DNA of 40,962 bases from Robbsia andropogonis. GTDB taxonomy: Bacteria; Pseudomonadota; Gammaproteobacteria; Burkholderiales; Burkholderiaceae. A program made the position numbers and the translations under genes. Position 1 is the first letter of the stretch; every line of letters begins with the position of its first letter. The DNA lies in NCBI RefSeq assembly GCF_000970345.1, contig NZ_LAQU01000037.1, forward strand, positions 1 to 40,962. Direction: 5' to 3'. The notes under the pieces are model-generated. The model did not search any database. It saw nothing but the letters and a program-made list of their open reading frames with translations, and had not been told where the DNA came from. Of this stretch, positions 1 through 9,347 are shown in pieces.

Positions 1-880
<880 letters not shown>

Positions 881-917
881 CAGACACCTCTTCATGGCGA
901 GTATTCTCGCCTAAATT

Positions 918-939
918 GATGTCCGGGGTAATTAGACCA
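918..939 (-). repeat. Probable IS terminal inverted repeat (left end)
   Basis: The minus strand reading inward from 939 starts TGGTCTAATTACCCCGGACA, about 40 bases upstream of the orfA start. This is where an IS3-family terminal repeat beginning with TG is expected. The partner repeat is outside the window, so the exact boundary is inferred only. Confidence 0.45.
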
Positions 940-961
940 CTACAACTTGAGGAGACGTAGT

Positions 962-1192
962 GTGAAGGTACTAAGGATGAGAGATTTGCCGGATCGTGTT
1001 GGCATCGGCCGTTCAACAATTTTCGGTCTGATCAAAGAGGGTAGCTTTCCAAGGGCGTTTTCGATCGGTCATTCGCGGGCGAAAGGCTGGCACGAACATG
1101 AGGTCGAGGCCTGGATTGCTCGCCATAGGGCACTTGAAGTGGCGATTACCAATACGTGGGGGAAGGTGGGTCAGGAGGTGGGTCAACGCTGA
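962..1192 (+). CDS. AlpA-family phage/island transcriptional regulator
   Basis: A 76-residue protein read from a GTG at 962, preceded by AGGAG (950-954) at good spacing. That choice is better than the TTG at 947. The sequence MRDLPDRVGIGRSTIFGLIKEGSFPRAFSIG followed by KGWHEHEVEAWIARHR matches the AlpA/MerR-like winged helix family: recognition helix at residues ~12-27, and a wing-like GW..EVEAW at ~43-55. Members regulate integrase or excisionase genes of P4-like phages and genomic islands. No integrase gene is visible; the neighbour upstream is the truncated IS, so this is probably the last surviving gene of an island whose attachment site was the adjoining tRNA-Ser. The C-terminus reaches to within ~15 bp of the tRNA terminator. 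Confidence 0.8.
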   Translation: MKVLRMRDLPDRVGIGRSTIFGLIKEGSFPRAFSIGHSRAKGWHEHEVEAWIARHRALEVAITNTWGKVGQEVGQR

Positions 1193-1206
1193 CCACAAAA
1201 GAAAAT

Positions 1207-1234
1207 CCCCCGTAAATTATTGAATTTACAGGGG
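1207..1234 (-). terminator. Rho-independent terminator of tRNA-Ser
   Basis: An inverted repeat with arms 1207-1218 and 1223-1234 (GTAAATT/AATTTAC plus a C4/G4 base, loop ATTG) is followed on the minus strand by ATTTTCTTTT. It lies just 3' of the minus-strand tRNA gene. Confidence 0.75.
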
Positions 1235-1249
1235 ACTTCTCGGAACGTT

Positions 1250-1339
1250 TGGTGGAGGGCGTGGGATTCGAACCCACGGAGACCGCGAAGCCTCGCCGGT
1301 TTTCAAGACCGGTGCATTCAACCGCTCTGCCAGCCCTCC
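1250..1339 (-). tRNA. tRNA-Ser (anticodon UGA)
   Basis: The minus strand folds as a long-variable-arm serine tRNA. The acceptor is GGAGGGC/GCCCTCC, the D-arm AGCGGTTGAATGC, and the anticodon stem-loop CGGTCTTGAAAACCG with anticodon TGA. The variable arm is GCGAGGCTTCGC and the T-arm GTGGGTTCGAATCCCAC. The 3' CCA is encoded (1250-1252). The discriminator base reads A, whereas serine tRNAs of E. coli carry G. The 3' end faces the AlpA gene and IS, the usual orientation for tRNA-integrated islands. Confidence 0.95.
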
Positions 1340-1348
1340 GAGACCGGG

Positions 1349-1354
1349 ATTGTA
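1349..1354 (-). promoter_or_regulatory. Candidate -10 box of tRNA-Ser
   Basis: The minus strand reads TACAAT about 10 bp before the tRNA 5' end, in the right place for a start near 1342. No convincing -35 hexamer was seen. Confidence 0.4.
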
Positions 1355-1438
1355 CATTGTTTTTCCGCGGCGTCGACTCTCTGTGGCGGCCTGACACCCA
1401 ACAGGCGCCCCGAACCGCGCACTTTCGAGTTCAGCGCG

Positions 1439-2773
1439 TCAATCCGCCAGGAATATCTCTTGTAGATCGTTGAGGAAGCGCTGGCCGAGCGGCGTGGGCA
1501 TGATCCGGAGGGGATCCGGGACCAGGAAGCCGCGACGCTCTGCTTCATCGCGCTGTTTGGACAACACCGTGGCAGGCAAGCCAGTGCGCTCGGCGAACAT
1601 CTGCACCGTCACGCCTTCGTCCAACCGCAGCGCATTGAGCATGAATTCGAATGGCAGATCAGCATTGCCGACTTCGTGCGACTCCTGTACCGCCTCGCCG
1701 GCCATGGCCTTGGCCATATACGTTGCTGGATGCTTATGACGTACCTGCCGAATAATCCGCTCCGGGAACGACAACTTCCCATGCGCGCCCGCGCCTATGC
1801 CGAGATAGTCACCAAATTGCCAGTAATTCGTGTTGTGCAGGCTGCGCCGTTCCGGCTGCGCATACGCCGACACTTCGTAGTGCCGATACCCCGCGCCGGC
1901 CATTGTCTCTGTGATCCATTCGTGCATGTCCGCGGCATGGTCATCATCTGGAAGCGCGGGCGGCGGAAACTTGTGGAACAGCGTATTCGGTTCGAGCGTC
2001 AGGTGATACAACGACAAATGCGGCGGCGCAAACGACAGCGCTGTATGCAAGTCCTTCTGACACGCCGTCAGATCCTGACCCGGCAACGCGAACATCAGAT
2101 CCAGGTTGAAATTGTCGAATGTTCGCGCTGCGATCTGGACTGCGGCACGCGCTTCATCGGCATCGTGAATACGTCCGAGACGCTTCAACATGGTCGCATC
2201 GAAACTTTGTATGCCGATGGAAAGGCGATTCACGCCGCTATCGCGGTAACGGGCGAATTTCTCCGCCTCGAAAGTGCCAGGATTGGCTTCGAGCGTAATC
2301 TCCGCCTGCGGATCGATCTGGAGGCGAGCGCGCACGTCGGCCAGCAATCGATCCAGCCCCGCGGCACTCATCAAGCTGGGCGTACCGCCGCCGATGAAGA
2401 TGCTGTGTATCCGACGGCCCCAGATCAGCGGCAGGGCGCTTTCCAGATCCGCGCACAGCGCATCCAGATACGCTTGCTCTGGAAGCGCATCGGCACCTTG
2501 CCACTCGTGCGAATTGAAGTCGCAATACGGGCACTTCCGCACGCACCACGGGAAATGAATGTAAAGCGATAACGGCGGTAATGCGCTCAACCGCAGCCGT
2601 CCAGGCGCGAGAAAAGGGCGCGCCGCGTCCGCTGGTCCGGAGAACAGATGCTGTGACTGGGCCGCACCGGCAGGAACGAGCGGAATGGTCCTCCGGGCGG
2701 TCTTCGCCGTCGCAGGGGAAGCAGGGCGCTGGTTCTCGCGATCTTGCCCATCCGGATCATGCGACGATGTCAT
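1439..2773 (-). CDS. hemW: HemW, radical SAM heme chaperone
   Basis: A 444-residue radical-SAM protein of the HemN-like family. The [4Fe-4S]/SAM motif is C77-x3-C81-x2-C84 in FPWCVRKCPYCDFNS. It is followed by the glycine-rich GGGTPS and by TLEANPGTFE and RLSIGIQSFD, all typical of HemW (formerly YggW). HemW binds heme and passes it to membrane respiratory enzymes; it is not the oxygen-independent coproporphyrinogen oxidase that older annotations imply. An N-terminal extension of about 65 residues, rich in Ala/Pro/Arg, precedes the conserved YIHFPWC start. The true start could therefore be further inside, although the ATG at 2773 overlaps the rdgB stop (ATGA), which suggests translational coupling. 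The gene is last in the rph-rdgB-hemW operon. Confidence 0.92.
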   Translation of the reverse strand: MTSSHDPDGQDRENQRPASPATAKTARRTIPLVPAGAAQSQHLFSGPADAARPFLAPGRLRLSALPPLSLYIHFPWCVRKCPYCDFNSHEWQGADALPEQAYLDALCADLESALPLIWGRRIHSIFIGGGTPSLMSAAGLDRLLADVRARLQIDPQAEITLEANPGTFEAEKFARYRDSGVNRLSIGIQSFDATMLKRLGRIHDADEARAAVQIAARTFDNFNLDLMFALPGQDLTACQKDLHTALSFAPPHLSLYHLTLEPNTLFHKFPPPALPDDDHAADMHEWITETMAGAGYRHYEVSAYAQPERRSLHNTNYWQFGDYLGIGAGAHGKLSFPERIIRQVRHKHPATYMAKAMAGEAVQESHEVGNADLPFEFMLNALRLDEGVTVQMFAERTGLPATVLSKQRDEAERRGFLVPDPLRIMPTPLGQRFLNDLQEIFLAD

Positions 2774-3432
2774 TGCAGCTTGGCCAGCAAGGCCCGCAAC
2801 GCTTGCGCGCGATGGCTGACCTGATTTTTTTCCTCGGGCGAGATTTCGGCCGCGCTGCGTTGCATCGACGGGATCAACAGCAGCGGGTCATAGCCGAAGC
2901 CGTTCGCGCCACGTGCGCGATTCAGCAACACCCCATCCCAGCGCCCATCGGCGATCACCGGTTGCGGGTCGTCGGCATGTCTGACCATGACCAATACGCA
3001 GTAGAAATACGCATGTCGCGCGGTGTCGCCTTGATAAGGCGCCATGTCGGCCAACAACCGCGCATTGTTGGCGGCATCGGATTTCTCCCCGCCATTCATC
3101 TGCGCGTATCGCGCGGAGTACACGCCGGGCGCGCCGCCGAGCGCGGTGACGCAGAGGCCGGAATCGTCGGCGATGGCAGGAAGGCCTGTCGCGCGTGCCG
3201 CGTGACGCGCTTTCTCCAAGGCGTTCTCGACAAACGTGCCAAACGGTTCTTCCGCTTCGCTGACACCCAACTCGCCTTGTGGAATCAAATCGAGGCCCGC
3301 TGCGCCGAGCAGCGCGGCGAATTCGCGCAACTTTCCTTTGTTGTTCGATGCCAGGACGACACGCCGGCGCGCCGATGCGTCGGCGATGTGGTCGCCGGGG
3401 GCGTCAGCGGGAAGTACATCGCGATTCGTCAT
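2770..3432 (-). CDS. rdgB: RdgB/HAM1 non-canonical purine NTP pyrophosphatase
   Basis: A 220-residue ITPase/XTPase that hydrolyses dITP, ITP and XTP to monophosphates, keeping deaminated purines out of nucleic acids. The family signature VVLASNNKGKLREF, with the Ser/Asn/Lys triphosphate site, is at residues ~25-38. It is followed by EEPFGTFVENALEKARHAA, ADDSGLCV with the metal-binding acidic residues, PGVYSARYA, and the C-terminal FGYDPLLLIP and SHRAQAL. I chose the ATG at 3432; an in-frame TTG at 3471 overlaps the rph stop but adds only non-conserved residues. The gene overlaps hemW by four bases and sits 35 bp after rph, so the three genes are probably co-transcribed. Confidence 0.92.
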   Translation of the reverse strand: MTNRDVLPADAPGDHIADASARRRVVLASNNKGKLREFAALLGAAGLDLIPQGELGVSEAEEPFGTFVENALEKARHAARATGLPAIADDSGLCVTALGGAPGVYSARYAQMNGGEKSDAANNARLLADMAPYQGDTARHAYFYCVLVMVRHADDPQPVIADGRWDGVLLNRARGANGFGYDPLLLIPSMQRSAAEISPEEKNQVSHRAQALRALLAKLQ

Positions 3433-3467
3433 GATGGGATTGTCTGGAGGGGAAGGCGGAAAAGAGA

Positions 3468-4250
3468 TCAACCGGGCGTGCGTTCCAGCGCCGCGCGTTG
3501 CGCTGCGATCAGTTGGGCAATGCCGGATTGCGCCAGATCCATCAGTCGATTCATGTCGTCACGCGAAAACGGCTCACCTTCGGCGGTGCCTTGCACTTCG
3601 ACAAAACGGCCGTTGCCGGTCATCACCACGTTCATGTCGGTGTCGCACTGCGAATCTTCGCTGTAGTCGAGATCGAGCAGCACGTCGTCTTCGTACACGC
3701 CGACCGAAACGGCGGCAACGAAGTCGCGAATAGGCGTTTCCGTGATCTTGCCGCTGTCGAGCAGCTTGCGCACGGCATCATGTGCGGCGACGAATGCGCC
3801 GGTGATGCTGGCCGTGCGCGTGCCGCCATCCGCCTGAATCACATCGCAGTCGATGTGCAGCGTGCGGGCGCCCAGCTTTTCCAGATCGAAGACGGCGCGC
3901 AATGCCCGGCCGATCAAGCGCTGGATTTCCTGCGTTCGCCCGGTTTGCTTGCCGCGCGCTGCTTCGCGGTCACTGCGTGTGTGCGTCGCGCGCGGCAACA
4001 TCCCATATTCGGCGGTCAGCCAGCCTTCGCCACGGTCTCTCAGGAACGCCGGGACGCTTTCCGCGACGCTGGCGGTGCAGATGACTTTGGTGTCGCCGAA
4101 TTCGACCAATACCGAACCTTCCGCGTGCTTCGTGAACTGCCGCGTGATATGTACGGGACGTAATGCGTCCGCCGGCCGGCCATGCGCGCGTTGAATCGGT
4201 GAGTCCGATGCACCCGAGGAGGAAGCGGAAGAGGCGGAGGAAGTGGTCAT
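3468..4250 (-). CDS. rph: Ribonuclease PH
   Basis: A 260-residue phosphorolytic 3'-5' exoribonuclease that trims the CCA-adjacent 3' ends of tRNA precursors. Family blocks are visible in order: [54 protein letters not shown], the phosphate-site [34 protein letters not shown], and [22 protein letters not shown]. The ATG at 4250 precedes a Ser/Ala-rich 25-residue leader ([15 protein letters not shown]). Longer in-frame upstream sequence exists but is not family-like. The gene is divergent from yicC across about 260 bp, and the operon continues into rdgB and hemW. Confidence 0.94.
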   Translation of the reverse strand: MTTSSASSASSSGASDSPIQRAHGRPADALRPVHITRQFTKHAEGSVLVEFGDTKVICTASVAESVPAFLRDRGEGWLTAEYGMLPRATHTRSDREAARGKQTGRTQEIQRLIGRALRAVFDLEKLGARTLHIDCDVIQADGGTRTASITGAFVAAHDAVRKLLDSGKITETPIRDFVAAVSVGVYEDDVLLDLDYSEDSQCDTDMNVVMTGNGRFVEVQGTAEGEPFSRDDMNRLMDLAQSGIAQLIAAQRAALERTPG

Positions 4251-4451
4251 GGCGGGTCCAAAAAAGCGAAACAGGTCGAAACGAAGTGAAACGGCGATCG
4301 AACGATACCCTGTTGATACAAAAAAACGGACGGGCAGCGTGCATCCCGACGATGCGCAAGTGTACCGCGCTCGTCGTGGCACCGTAATGTCCGTGGCGGA
4401 CTACGTCAGCATTGCCATGGCCTGCTATTTTCGTCGTCGCGACGTCCGGGG

Positions 4452-4460
4452 TGCGATAAT
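4452..4460 (+). promoter_or_regulatory. Candidate extended -10 promoter for yicC
   Basis: TGC followed by GATAAT forms an extended -10 element about 50 bp before the yicC ATG, in the divergent rph/yicC intergenic region. No strong -35 is seen. It would drive yicC-gmk and perhaps rpoZ. Confidence 0.4.
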
Positions 4461-4508
4461 ACGTTTTTTGCGTTGGCCCGCCTTTGCCCGGCGATACAGA
4501 GACTCCCA

Positions 4509-5609
4509 ATGATTTATAGCATGACCGGCTTCGCCACCGCGAACCGTGCCGTGTGGCCCACGCCCGCCCAGTCCGGCCCGGGCGACGTGACACCGGCCAG
4601 TGGCGTAGCCGAGGTCGCGCGGCATGCCGCGCCCACGCATATCCAAGTGGAAGTGCGTACCGTCAATTCACGTTTTCTGGACATCCATTTCAAGATGCCG
4701 GACGAAGCGCGCGGCAGTGAGCCGGCGATTCGCGAAATGCTGATGACGTCGCTGTCGCGCGGAAAGGCGGAGGTACGCGTGGTGATCCAGCGCCCAGACC
4801 TGGCCGGCGTCGCGACGGCTGCGCCTGGCAGCGGCCTGCAAGCGACTGTTCTGGCGCAGCTGGCCGCGCTGCAGGCCGAGGTGCAGGCACATTTTCCTCA
4901 TGCGGCGTCGCTCAACGTTGGCGAGATTTTACGCTGGCCCGGCATGCTCGGTGATGCGTCGGTGGACCCGGAAACGTTGCGCGACGGGATCGTTGCGGCC
5001 GCACGCGAAGCGGTCACGGAGCTGGTTGAGGTTCGTGCCCGTGAAGGCGCCGCGCTGCGAACGGTCTTGCTGAAAAAGACGGTGGAGATGGGGGCCATCC
5101 TGACGCGGATCACCCCGTTGGTGCCGGAACTCGTCAAGCGGCAGCAACAGAAAATTGTCGAGCGGCTTGGTGAGGCGCTTGGCGTCGTTCTGACGGACAA
5201 CGCCGCCATCGCGCCTGCAGTCGCGCAATCAGAACCCGATCCTTCCGGCCCGTATGCAACGGCGTCGAAGTCCGCGTCGAATGGAAATGCGGTCGGCGCG
5301 GTTTCCTCCACTTCGTCGCTGAGCCGAGAAGAAGTAGAGGAGCGCATACGTCAGGAGGTCACCGTCTATGGCGTTCGGATCGATATCGCCGAAGAGCTGG
5401 CGCGGCTTGAGGCGCATCTTGCGGAGACCCGTCACGTGCTCGACAAGGGGGGCAAGGTAGGCAAACGTCTCGATTTCATGATGCAGGAGCTGAATCGGGA
5501 AGCAAATACGATTGGCTCGAAGGCGGCCGCCAAGGAACTCGCCGATGCGGCCATGGCACTGAAATTATTGATCGAGCAGATGCGCGAACAAGTGCAGAAT
5601 CTGGAGTAA
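4509..5609 (+). CDS. yicC: YicC-family endoribonuclease
   Basis: A 366-residue YicC protein, clearly longer than the ~287 residues of E. coli YicC. It starts MIYSMTGFA (YicC_N) and continues, after an insertion of about 35 residues, with VEVRTVNSRFLDIHFKMPDEARGSEPAIREML and LSRGKAEVRVVIQR. The C-terminal DUF1732 part has RIDIAEELARLEAHLAETRHVL and GKRLDFMMQELNREANTIGSKA. A second low-complexity insertion rich in Ser/Ala lies at about residues 237-275. YicC members are reported as RNA endonucleases that promote sRNA/mRNA decay. The start at 4509 fits the conserved MTGFA. The gene lies 9 bp before gmk, as commonly seen. Confidence 0.9.
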   Translation: MIYSMTGFATANRAVWPTPAQSGPGDVTPASGVAEVARHAAPTHIQVEVRTVNSRFLDIHFKMPDEARGSEPAIREMLMTSLSRGKAEVRVVIQRPDLAGVATAAPGSGLQATVLAQLAALQAEVQAHFPHAASLNVGEILRWPGMLGDASVDPETLRDGIVAAAREAVTELVEVRAREGAALRTVLLKKTVEMGAILTRITPLVPELVKRQQQKIVERLGEALGVVLTDNAAIAPAVAQSEPDPSGPYATASKSASNGNAVGAVSSTSSLSREEVEERIRQEVTVYGVRIDIAEELARLEAHLAETRHVLDKGGKVGKRLDFMMQELNREANTIGSKAAAKELADAAMALKLLIEQMREQVQNLE

Positions 5610-5618
5610 TCCCCCATC

Positions 5619-6317
5619 ATGCAAAACCATACGAACGCATCGGTCCCGTGGCCGCACCAAGTGAATCCGCAGGGATTCGACCAACTTTTTCCGGGCAACC
5701 TGTTCATTGTGGTGGCACCATCCGGCGCCGGGAAGTCGTCGTTGGTCAATGCGCTGCTGAAAGACGATCGTGGCATCACGTTGTCCATCTCCTACACGAC
5801 GCGCGCGCCGCGTCCTGGCGAAGAGGACGGGGTCCATTATCATTTCGTCTCGAAGGAAGATTTCCTGGCGCGGCGCGCTGCCGGGGAGTTCCTGGAATGC
5901 GCCGAAGTGCACGGCAATTATTACGGCACGTCGCGCGTATGGATCGAGGACCAGATGCGTACCGGCAACGATGTGTTGCTCGAGATCGATTGGCAGGGCG
6001 CGCAACAGGTCCGACGGCGCTTTCACAATGCTGTCAGTATTTTCATCCTGCCGCCGTCGCTGCAAGCGCTGGAGGAGCGCTTGAAGAAGCGTGGACAGGA
6101 TGAAGCAAACGTCATCACGCGCCGTCTGCTGGCCGCTGGCGGCGAAATGGCTCACGCACCGGAAGCGGAATACGTCGTGATCAACGATGTTTTTGAAACC
6201 GCCTTACAGGCATTGCGGCAGGTGGTGGGCGCCACGCGCCTGCGCTTTGCTTCGCAGTATTCTCGCCACACAACGTTGTTTATCGAGCTTGGCATTCACT
6301 TGCCGAATATCGACTGA
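5619..6317 (+). CDS. gmk: Guanylate kinase
   Basis: A 232-residue enzyme that phosphorylates GMP to GDP with ATP. The P-loop APSGAGKSS is at residues 33-41. The GMP-binding region follows, with [27 protein letters not shown], and then [15 protein letters not shown] and [15 protein letters not shown]. The lid contains [17 protein letters not shown]. An N-terminal extension of about 25 residues precedes the conserved [16 protein letters not shown] overlapping the yicC stop serves as ribosome-binding site. It is co-transcribed with yicC and followed by rpoZ; supplying GDP/GTP fits the adjoining (p)ppGpp enzyme gene. Confidence 0.95.
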   Translation: MQNHTNASVPWPHQVNPQGFDQLFPGNLFIVVAPSGAGKSSLVNALLKDDRGITLSISYTTRAPRPGEEDGVHYHFVSKEDFLARRAAGEFLECAEVHGNYYGTSRVWIEDQMRTGNDVLLEIDWQGAQQVRRRFHNAVSIFILPPSLQALEERLKKRGQDEANVITRRLLAAGGEMAHAPEAEYVVINDVFETALQALRQVVGATRLRFASQYSRHTTLFIELGIHLPNID

Positions 6318-6373
6318 CTGGACTACACCCAGGTTGTTGTAAAATACATCGACATCACGAAGGATTTTCGACC

Positions 6374-6580
6374 ATGGCACGTATCACTGTTGACGATTGC
6401 ATCAAGCGCGTCCCGAACCGTTTCGAACTCGCGCTGGCTGCTACGTACCGCGCGCGCCAGCTGGCACAAGGCCACACGCCGAAGATTGATAGCCGCGACA
6501 AGCCGACGGTCGTCGCGTTGCGCGAGATCGCGGCCGGCTATTTCACGGCGGAAGAGTTGTTGAAGAAGGTGCCGGTCTAA
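6374..6580 (+). CDS. rpoZ: RNA polymerase omega subunit
   Basis: A 68-residue protein, [30 protein letters not shown]..., matching the omega subunit over its full length. Omega binds the C-terminal part of beta-prime, helps assemble RNA polymerase and forms part of a ppGpp-binding site. GAAGGA precedes the ATG. The 57-bp gap from gmk contains TAAAAT (6340-6345), a possible -10 for an internal promoter. The position between gmk and spoT is the conserved gmk-rpoZ-spoT order. Confidence 0.95.
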   Translation: MARITVDDCIKRVPNRFELALAATYRARQLAQGHTPKIDSRDKPTVVALREIAAGYFTAEELLKKVPV

Positions 6581-6893
6581 ATACCAGATGCTTGGCATGC
6601 TCCGCGCAGCGCTGCCAGGCTCGCCGCCTTCCTTCTGACGGGTATCGAAACCGTTGTAACGAGAAGGACCGGCGACCGGCTGTCGCAGGTGCGGGAGACC
6701 ATTGGACGCGGAGGCAATGCCTTGCGCGTCCTTTCCCGTTTTGGCACCCTGTCAGGTTATGGTGGCCGTTCGCGAAGTGACATGCTCGCGCCGCCGTTGA
6801 CACAGCCCGTATCGGACACCCGGCGCCCCGTCGCAGGACAGGGCAGACCGGCACAACGTCAGGATTTCATCGCGGTACTCACCAGGAGGCGAA
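6581..6893. other. Intergenic region rpoZ-spoT, no gene seen
   Basis: About 313 bp with no credible coding frame. It contains a perfect TTGACA (6799-6804) without a matching -10 at normal spacing, and no T-tailed hairpin. It probably serves as the leader of spoT, which has a strong AGGAGG ribosome-binding site at its end (6884-6889). Confidence 0.5.
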
Positions 6894-9317
6894 ATGAGCA
6901 ATACCCCAACGACCGCCTCCCCCGGATCCGTCTCCCACGAGACGCCCAGCGATGCCGCGAACGGCGATATGCCGTCGAGTCGGGCCCGTACCTATATCGA
7001 TGCCGTGCTGGAGCAGTCGTTCCGGCACTTGTTCGGTCCGACCGCCACGCCGGAACAGCCGCGCAAACACGAGATTGTCTCGATCGCGCGCCTGACTGAG
7101 CGGCTGTCGGAATACCTGAGCGAAGCGGAGATCCGAGAGGTCAAGGCGGCGTTCCATTTCAGTGACGAATCCCATCTCGGCCAATATCGGCAAAGTGGTG
7201 AGCCTTATATCACGCACCCGGTGGCGGTAGCTGAGATCTGCGCGGGTTGGAAGCTCGATGCGCAATCGATCATGGCAGCCTTGCTGCATGACGTGATCGA
7301 GGACACCGGCGTTGCGAAGATGGAGCTGGCCGAGCGCTTCGGTCCGAAAGTCGCGGAATTGGTCGATGGCTTGTCGAAACTCGACAAGATGGAATTCCGG
7401 AACCGGGAAGAGGCGCAGGCGGAAAATTTCCGCAAGATGCTGCTGGCCATGGCGCGCGACGTGCGCGTCATCATCGTCAAGCTGGCGGACCGGTTGCACA
7501 ACATGCGCACGCTGGGCGCCGTGCCACCCGAGAAGCGCCGGCGTGTCGCCCGCGAGACCAACGATATCTATGCGCCAATCGCGCATCGGCTGGGCTTGAA
7601 CAATACCTATCGCGAGCTGCAGGATCTGAGCTTCGCGAACTACAATCCGGTCCGATACGCCACGTTGTTCAAGGCGGTGAAGGCGGCGCGGGGGAATCGG
7701 CGCGAGGTGGTGGGCAAGATACTGGAATCGGTGCAACTGGCGCTGACCGACTCGAAGATCCTCGCCGAGGTAACCGGCCGCGAAAAGACGATCTACAGCA
7801 TTTATCACAAGATGCGCGAGAAACAACTGTCGTTCTCGCAGGTGCTGGACGTTTACGGTTTCCGTGTGGTCGTCAACGATCCGCTCGAGTGCTACATGTG
7901 CATCGGTGCGTTGCATGCCTTGTACAAGCCTGTGCCGGGTAAGTTCAAGGACTACATCGCGATTCCCAAGGTCAATGGCTATCAGTCGTTGCACACGACG
8001 CTGGTCGGGCCGTTCGGCACGCCGGTGGAGTTTCAGATTCGCACCCGGTCGATGCACGAAATCGCTGAATCGGGCGTGGCGGCGCACTGGTTGTACAAGA
8101 ATGGCAGTGCCGATCTCAACGACGTTCAGGCACGCGCGCATCAGTGGTTGAAATCGTTGCTGGATCTGCAGTCCGAGGCAGGGGATTCCGCGGAGTTCCT
8201 CGAACACGTCAAGATCGACCTGTTTCCTGACGCGGTGTATGTCTTTACACCGAAGTCGAAGATCATGGCATTGCCGCGTGGCGCCACCGCATTGGATTTT
8301 GCTTACTCCGTGCATAGCGAGCTTGGCAACCAGTGCGTGGCGGTAAAGATCAACAACGAGTTGTTGCCATTGCGCACCGAGCTCAAGAGCGGTGACATCG
8401 TCGAAGTCATCACGGCACCGTACTCGAAGCCGAATCCGGCATGGCTGGGCTTTGTTCGCAGCGGCAAGGCCCGTTCGGCGATTCGGCATTATTTGAAGAC
8501 GATGCGTTTCAACGAGTCGGTACAGTTGGGCGAGCGTCTGGTGGACCAGTCCTTGAAGCCGTATGGCTTGACGCTAGCCGCCGTTACGCCCGAGGTCTGG
8601 GAGAAGCTGGGCCAGTGGACCGGTAACACTACCCGTCAGGAAATCTACGCGGATATCGGTCTCGGCCGGCGATTTGCGGCGGTCATGGCAAAGCGCATCG
8701 AGTTGCTGATGAGTGGGCGTGATGGCGACGAAGATGCAAGCCGTGCGCCGGAAACGGCATCGAGCGACGGGGAAGCATCACCGGTGCTGGGGCCGGCGGG
8801 TGGCCCACCGGTTGTCATCACCGGTACGGAAGGCATGGCGGTGCAGTTGTCCGCGTGTTGTCGTCCGATTCCCGGCGATGACATCATGGGCTATATCGGT
8901 ATTGGCCTGGGCATGGCGATCCATACCACGGACTGTCGGAACGCGCGACGTATCCATCATCGCGACCCCAGCCGCTGGATCGACGTCGCATGGGCACCGC
9001 AACCCGGCCGTCTGTTCGATGTCGGCATTCGCGTGTTGGTGAAAAACACGAAGGGCGTGTTTGCCCGGGTGGCCGCCGATATTTCGACGGCGGCGAATAT
9101 CGTTCACGTGGCAATGGACGAAAACACCGATCAGGAATCCACGACCTTGCGCTTCCTGATTCAGGTCAATGATCGCCTGCATCTGGCAAACATCATGCGC
9201 CGGGTTCGTACCAATCCCGACGTCATGCGGATAGCGCGCGAAAAGCCGAGTGAGCAGCAGAGCGGACGGTTTGATGCCTTGGGTCTACGCGTCAATCGCG
9301 ATGCGCAAGCGTATTAG
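6894..9317 (+). CDS. spoT: Bifunctional (p)ppGpp synthetase/hydrolase SpoT/Rel
   Basis: An 807-residue RelA/SpoT protein. The HD hydrolase domain has HPVAVAEI, H132-D133 in LLHDVIEDT, and LADRLHNMRTL. The synthetase domain has VYGFRVVV, the loop GKFKDYIAIPKVNGYQSLHT and EFQIRTRSMHEIAE. TGS (VYVFTPKSKIMALPRGATALDFAYSVHS), zinc-finger-like (LSACCRPIPGDDIMGY) and C-terminal ACT (FDVGIRVLVKNTKGVFARVAADIS) domains follow. The KFKD loop is of the basic RxKD class found in bifunctional enzymes, not the acidic ExDD of monofunctional RelA. The protein makes and degrades (p)ppGpp in starvation. The ATG at 6894 has AGGAGG eight bases before it. A ~90-residue extension precedes the HD domain. Confidence 0.95.
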   Translation: MSNTPTTASPGSVSHETPSDAANGDMPSSRARTYIDAVLEQSFRHLFGPTATPEQPRKHEIVSIARLTERLSEYLSEAEIREVKAAFHFSDESHLGQYRQSGEPYITHPVAVAEICAGWKLDAQSIMAALLHDVIEDTGVAKMELAERFGPKVAELVDGLSKLDKMEFRNREEAQAENFRKMLLAMARDVRVIIVKLADRLHNMRTLGAVPPEKRRRVARETNDIYAPIAHRLGLNNTYRELQDLSFANYNPVRYATLFKAVKAARGNRREVVGKILESVQLALTDSKILAEVTGREKTIYSIYHKMREKQLSFSQVLDVYGFRVVVNDPLECYMCIGALHALYKPVPGKFKDYIAIPKVNGYQSLHTTLVGPFGTPVEFQIRTRSMHEIAESGVAAHWLYKNGSADLNDVQARAHQWLKSLLDLQSEAGDSAEFLEHVKIDLFPDAVYVFTPKSKIMALPRGATALDFAYSVHSELGNQCVAVKINNELLPLRTELKSGDIVEVITAPYSKPNPAWLGFVRSGKARSAIRHYLKTMRFNESVQLGERLVDQSLKPYGLTLAAVTPEVWEKLGQWTGNTTRQEIYADIGLGRRFAAVMAKRIELLMSGRDGDEDASRAPETASSDGEASPVLGPAGGPPVVITGTEGMAVQLSACCRPIPGDDIMGYIGIGLGMAIHTTDCRNARRIHHRDPSRWIDVAWAPQPGRLFDVGIRVLVKNTKGVFARVAADISTAANIVHVAMDENTDQESTTLRFLIQVNDRLHLANIMRRVRTNPDVMRIAREKPSEQQSGRFDALGLRVNRDAQAY

Positions 9318-9347
9318 GGAAGGCGGGATGCGTCCGGCACATGACGA

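Noticed and set aside
6879-8489. 536-codon minus-strand frame opposite spoT
   Set aside because: Antisense shadow of a clear spoT gene in GC-rich DNA; residues rich in His/Arg/Gln with no domain.
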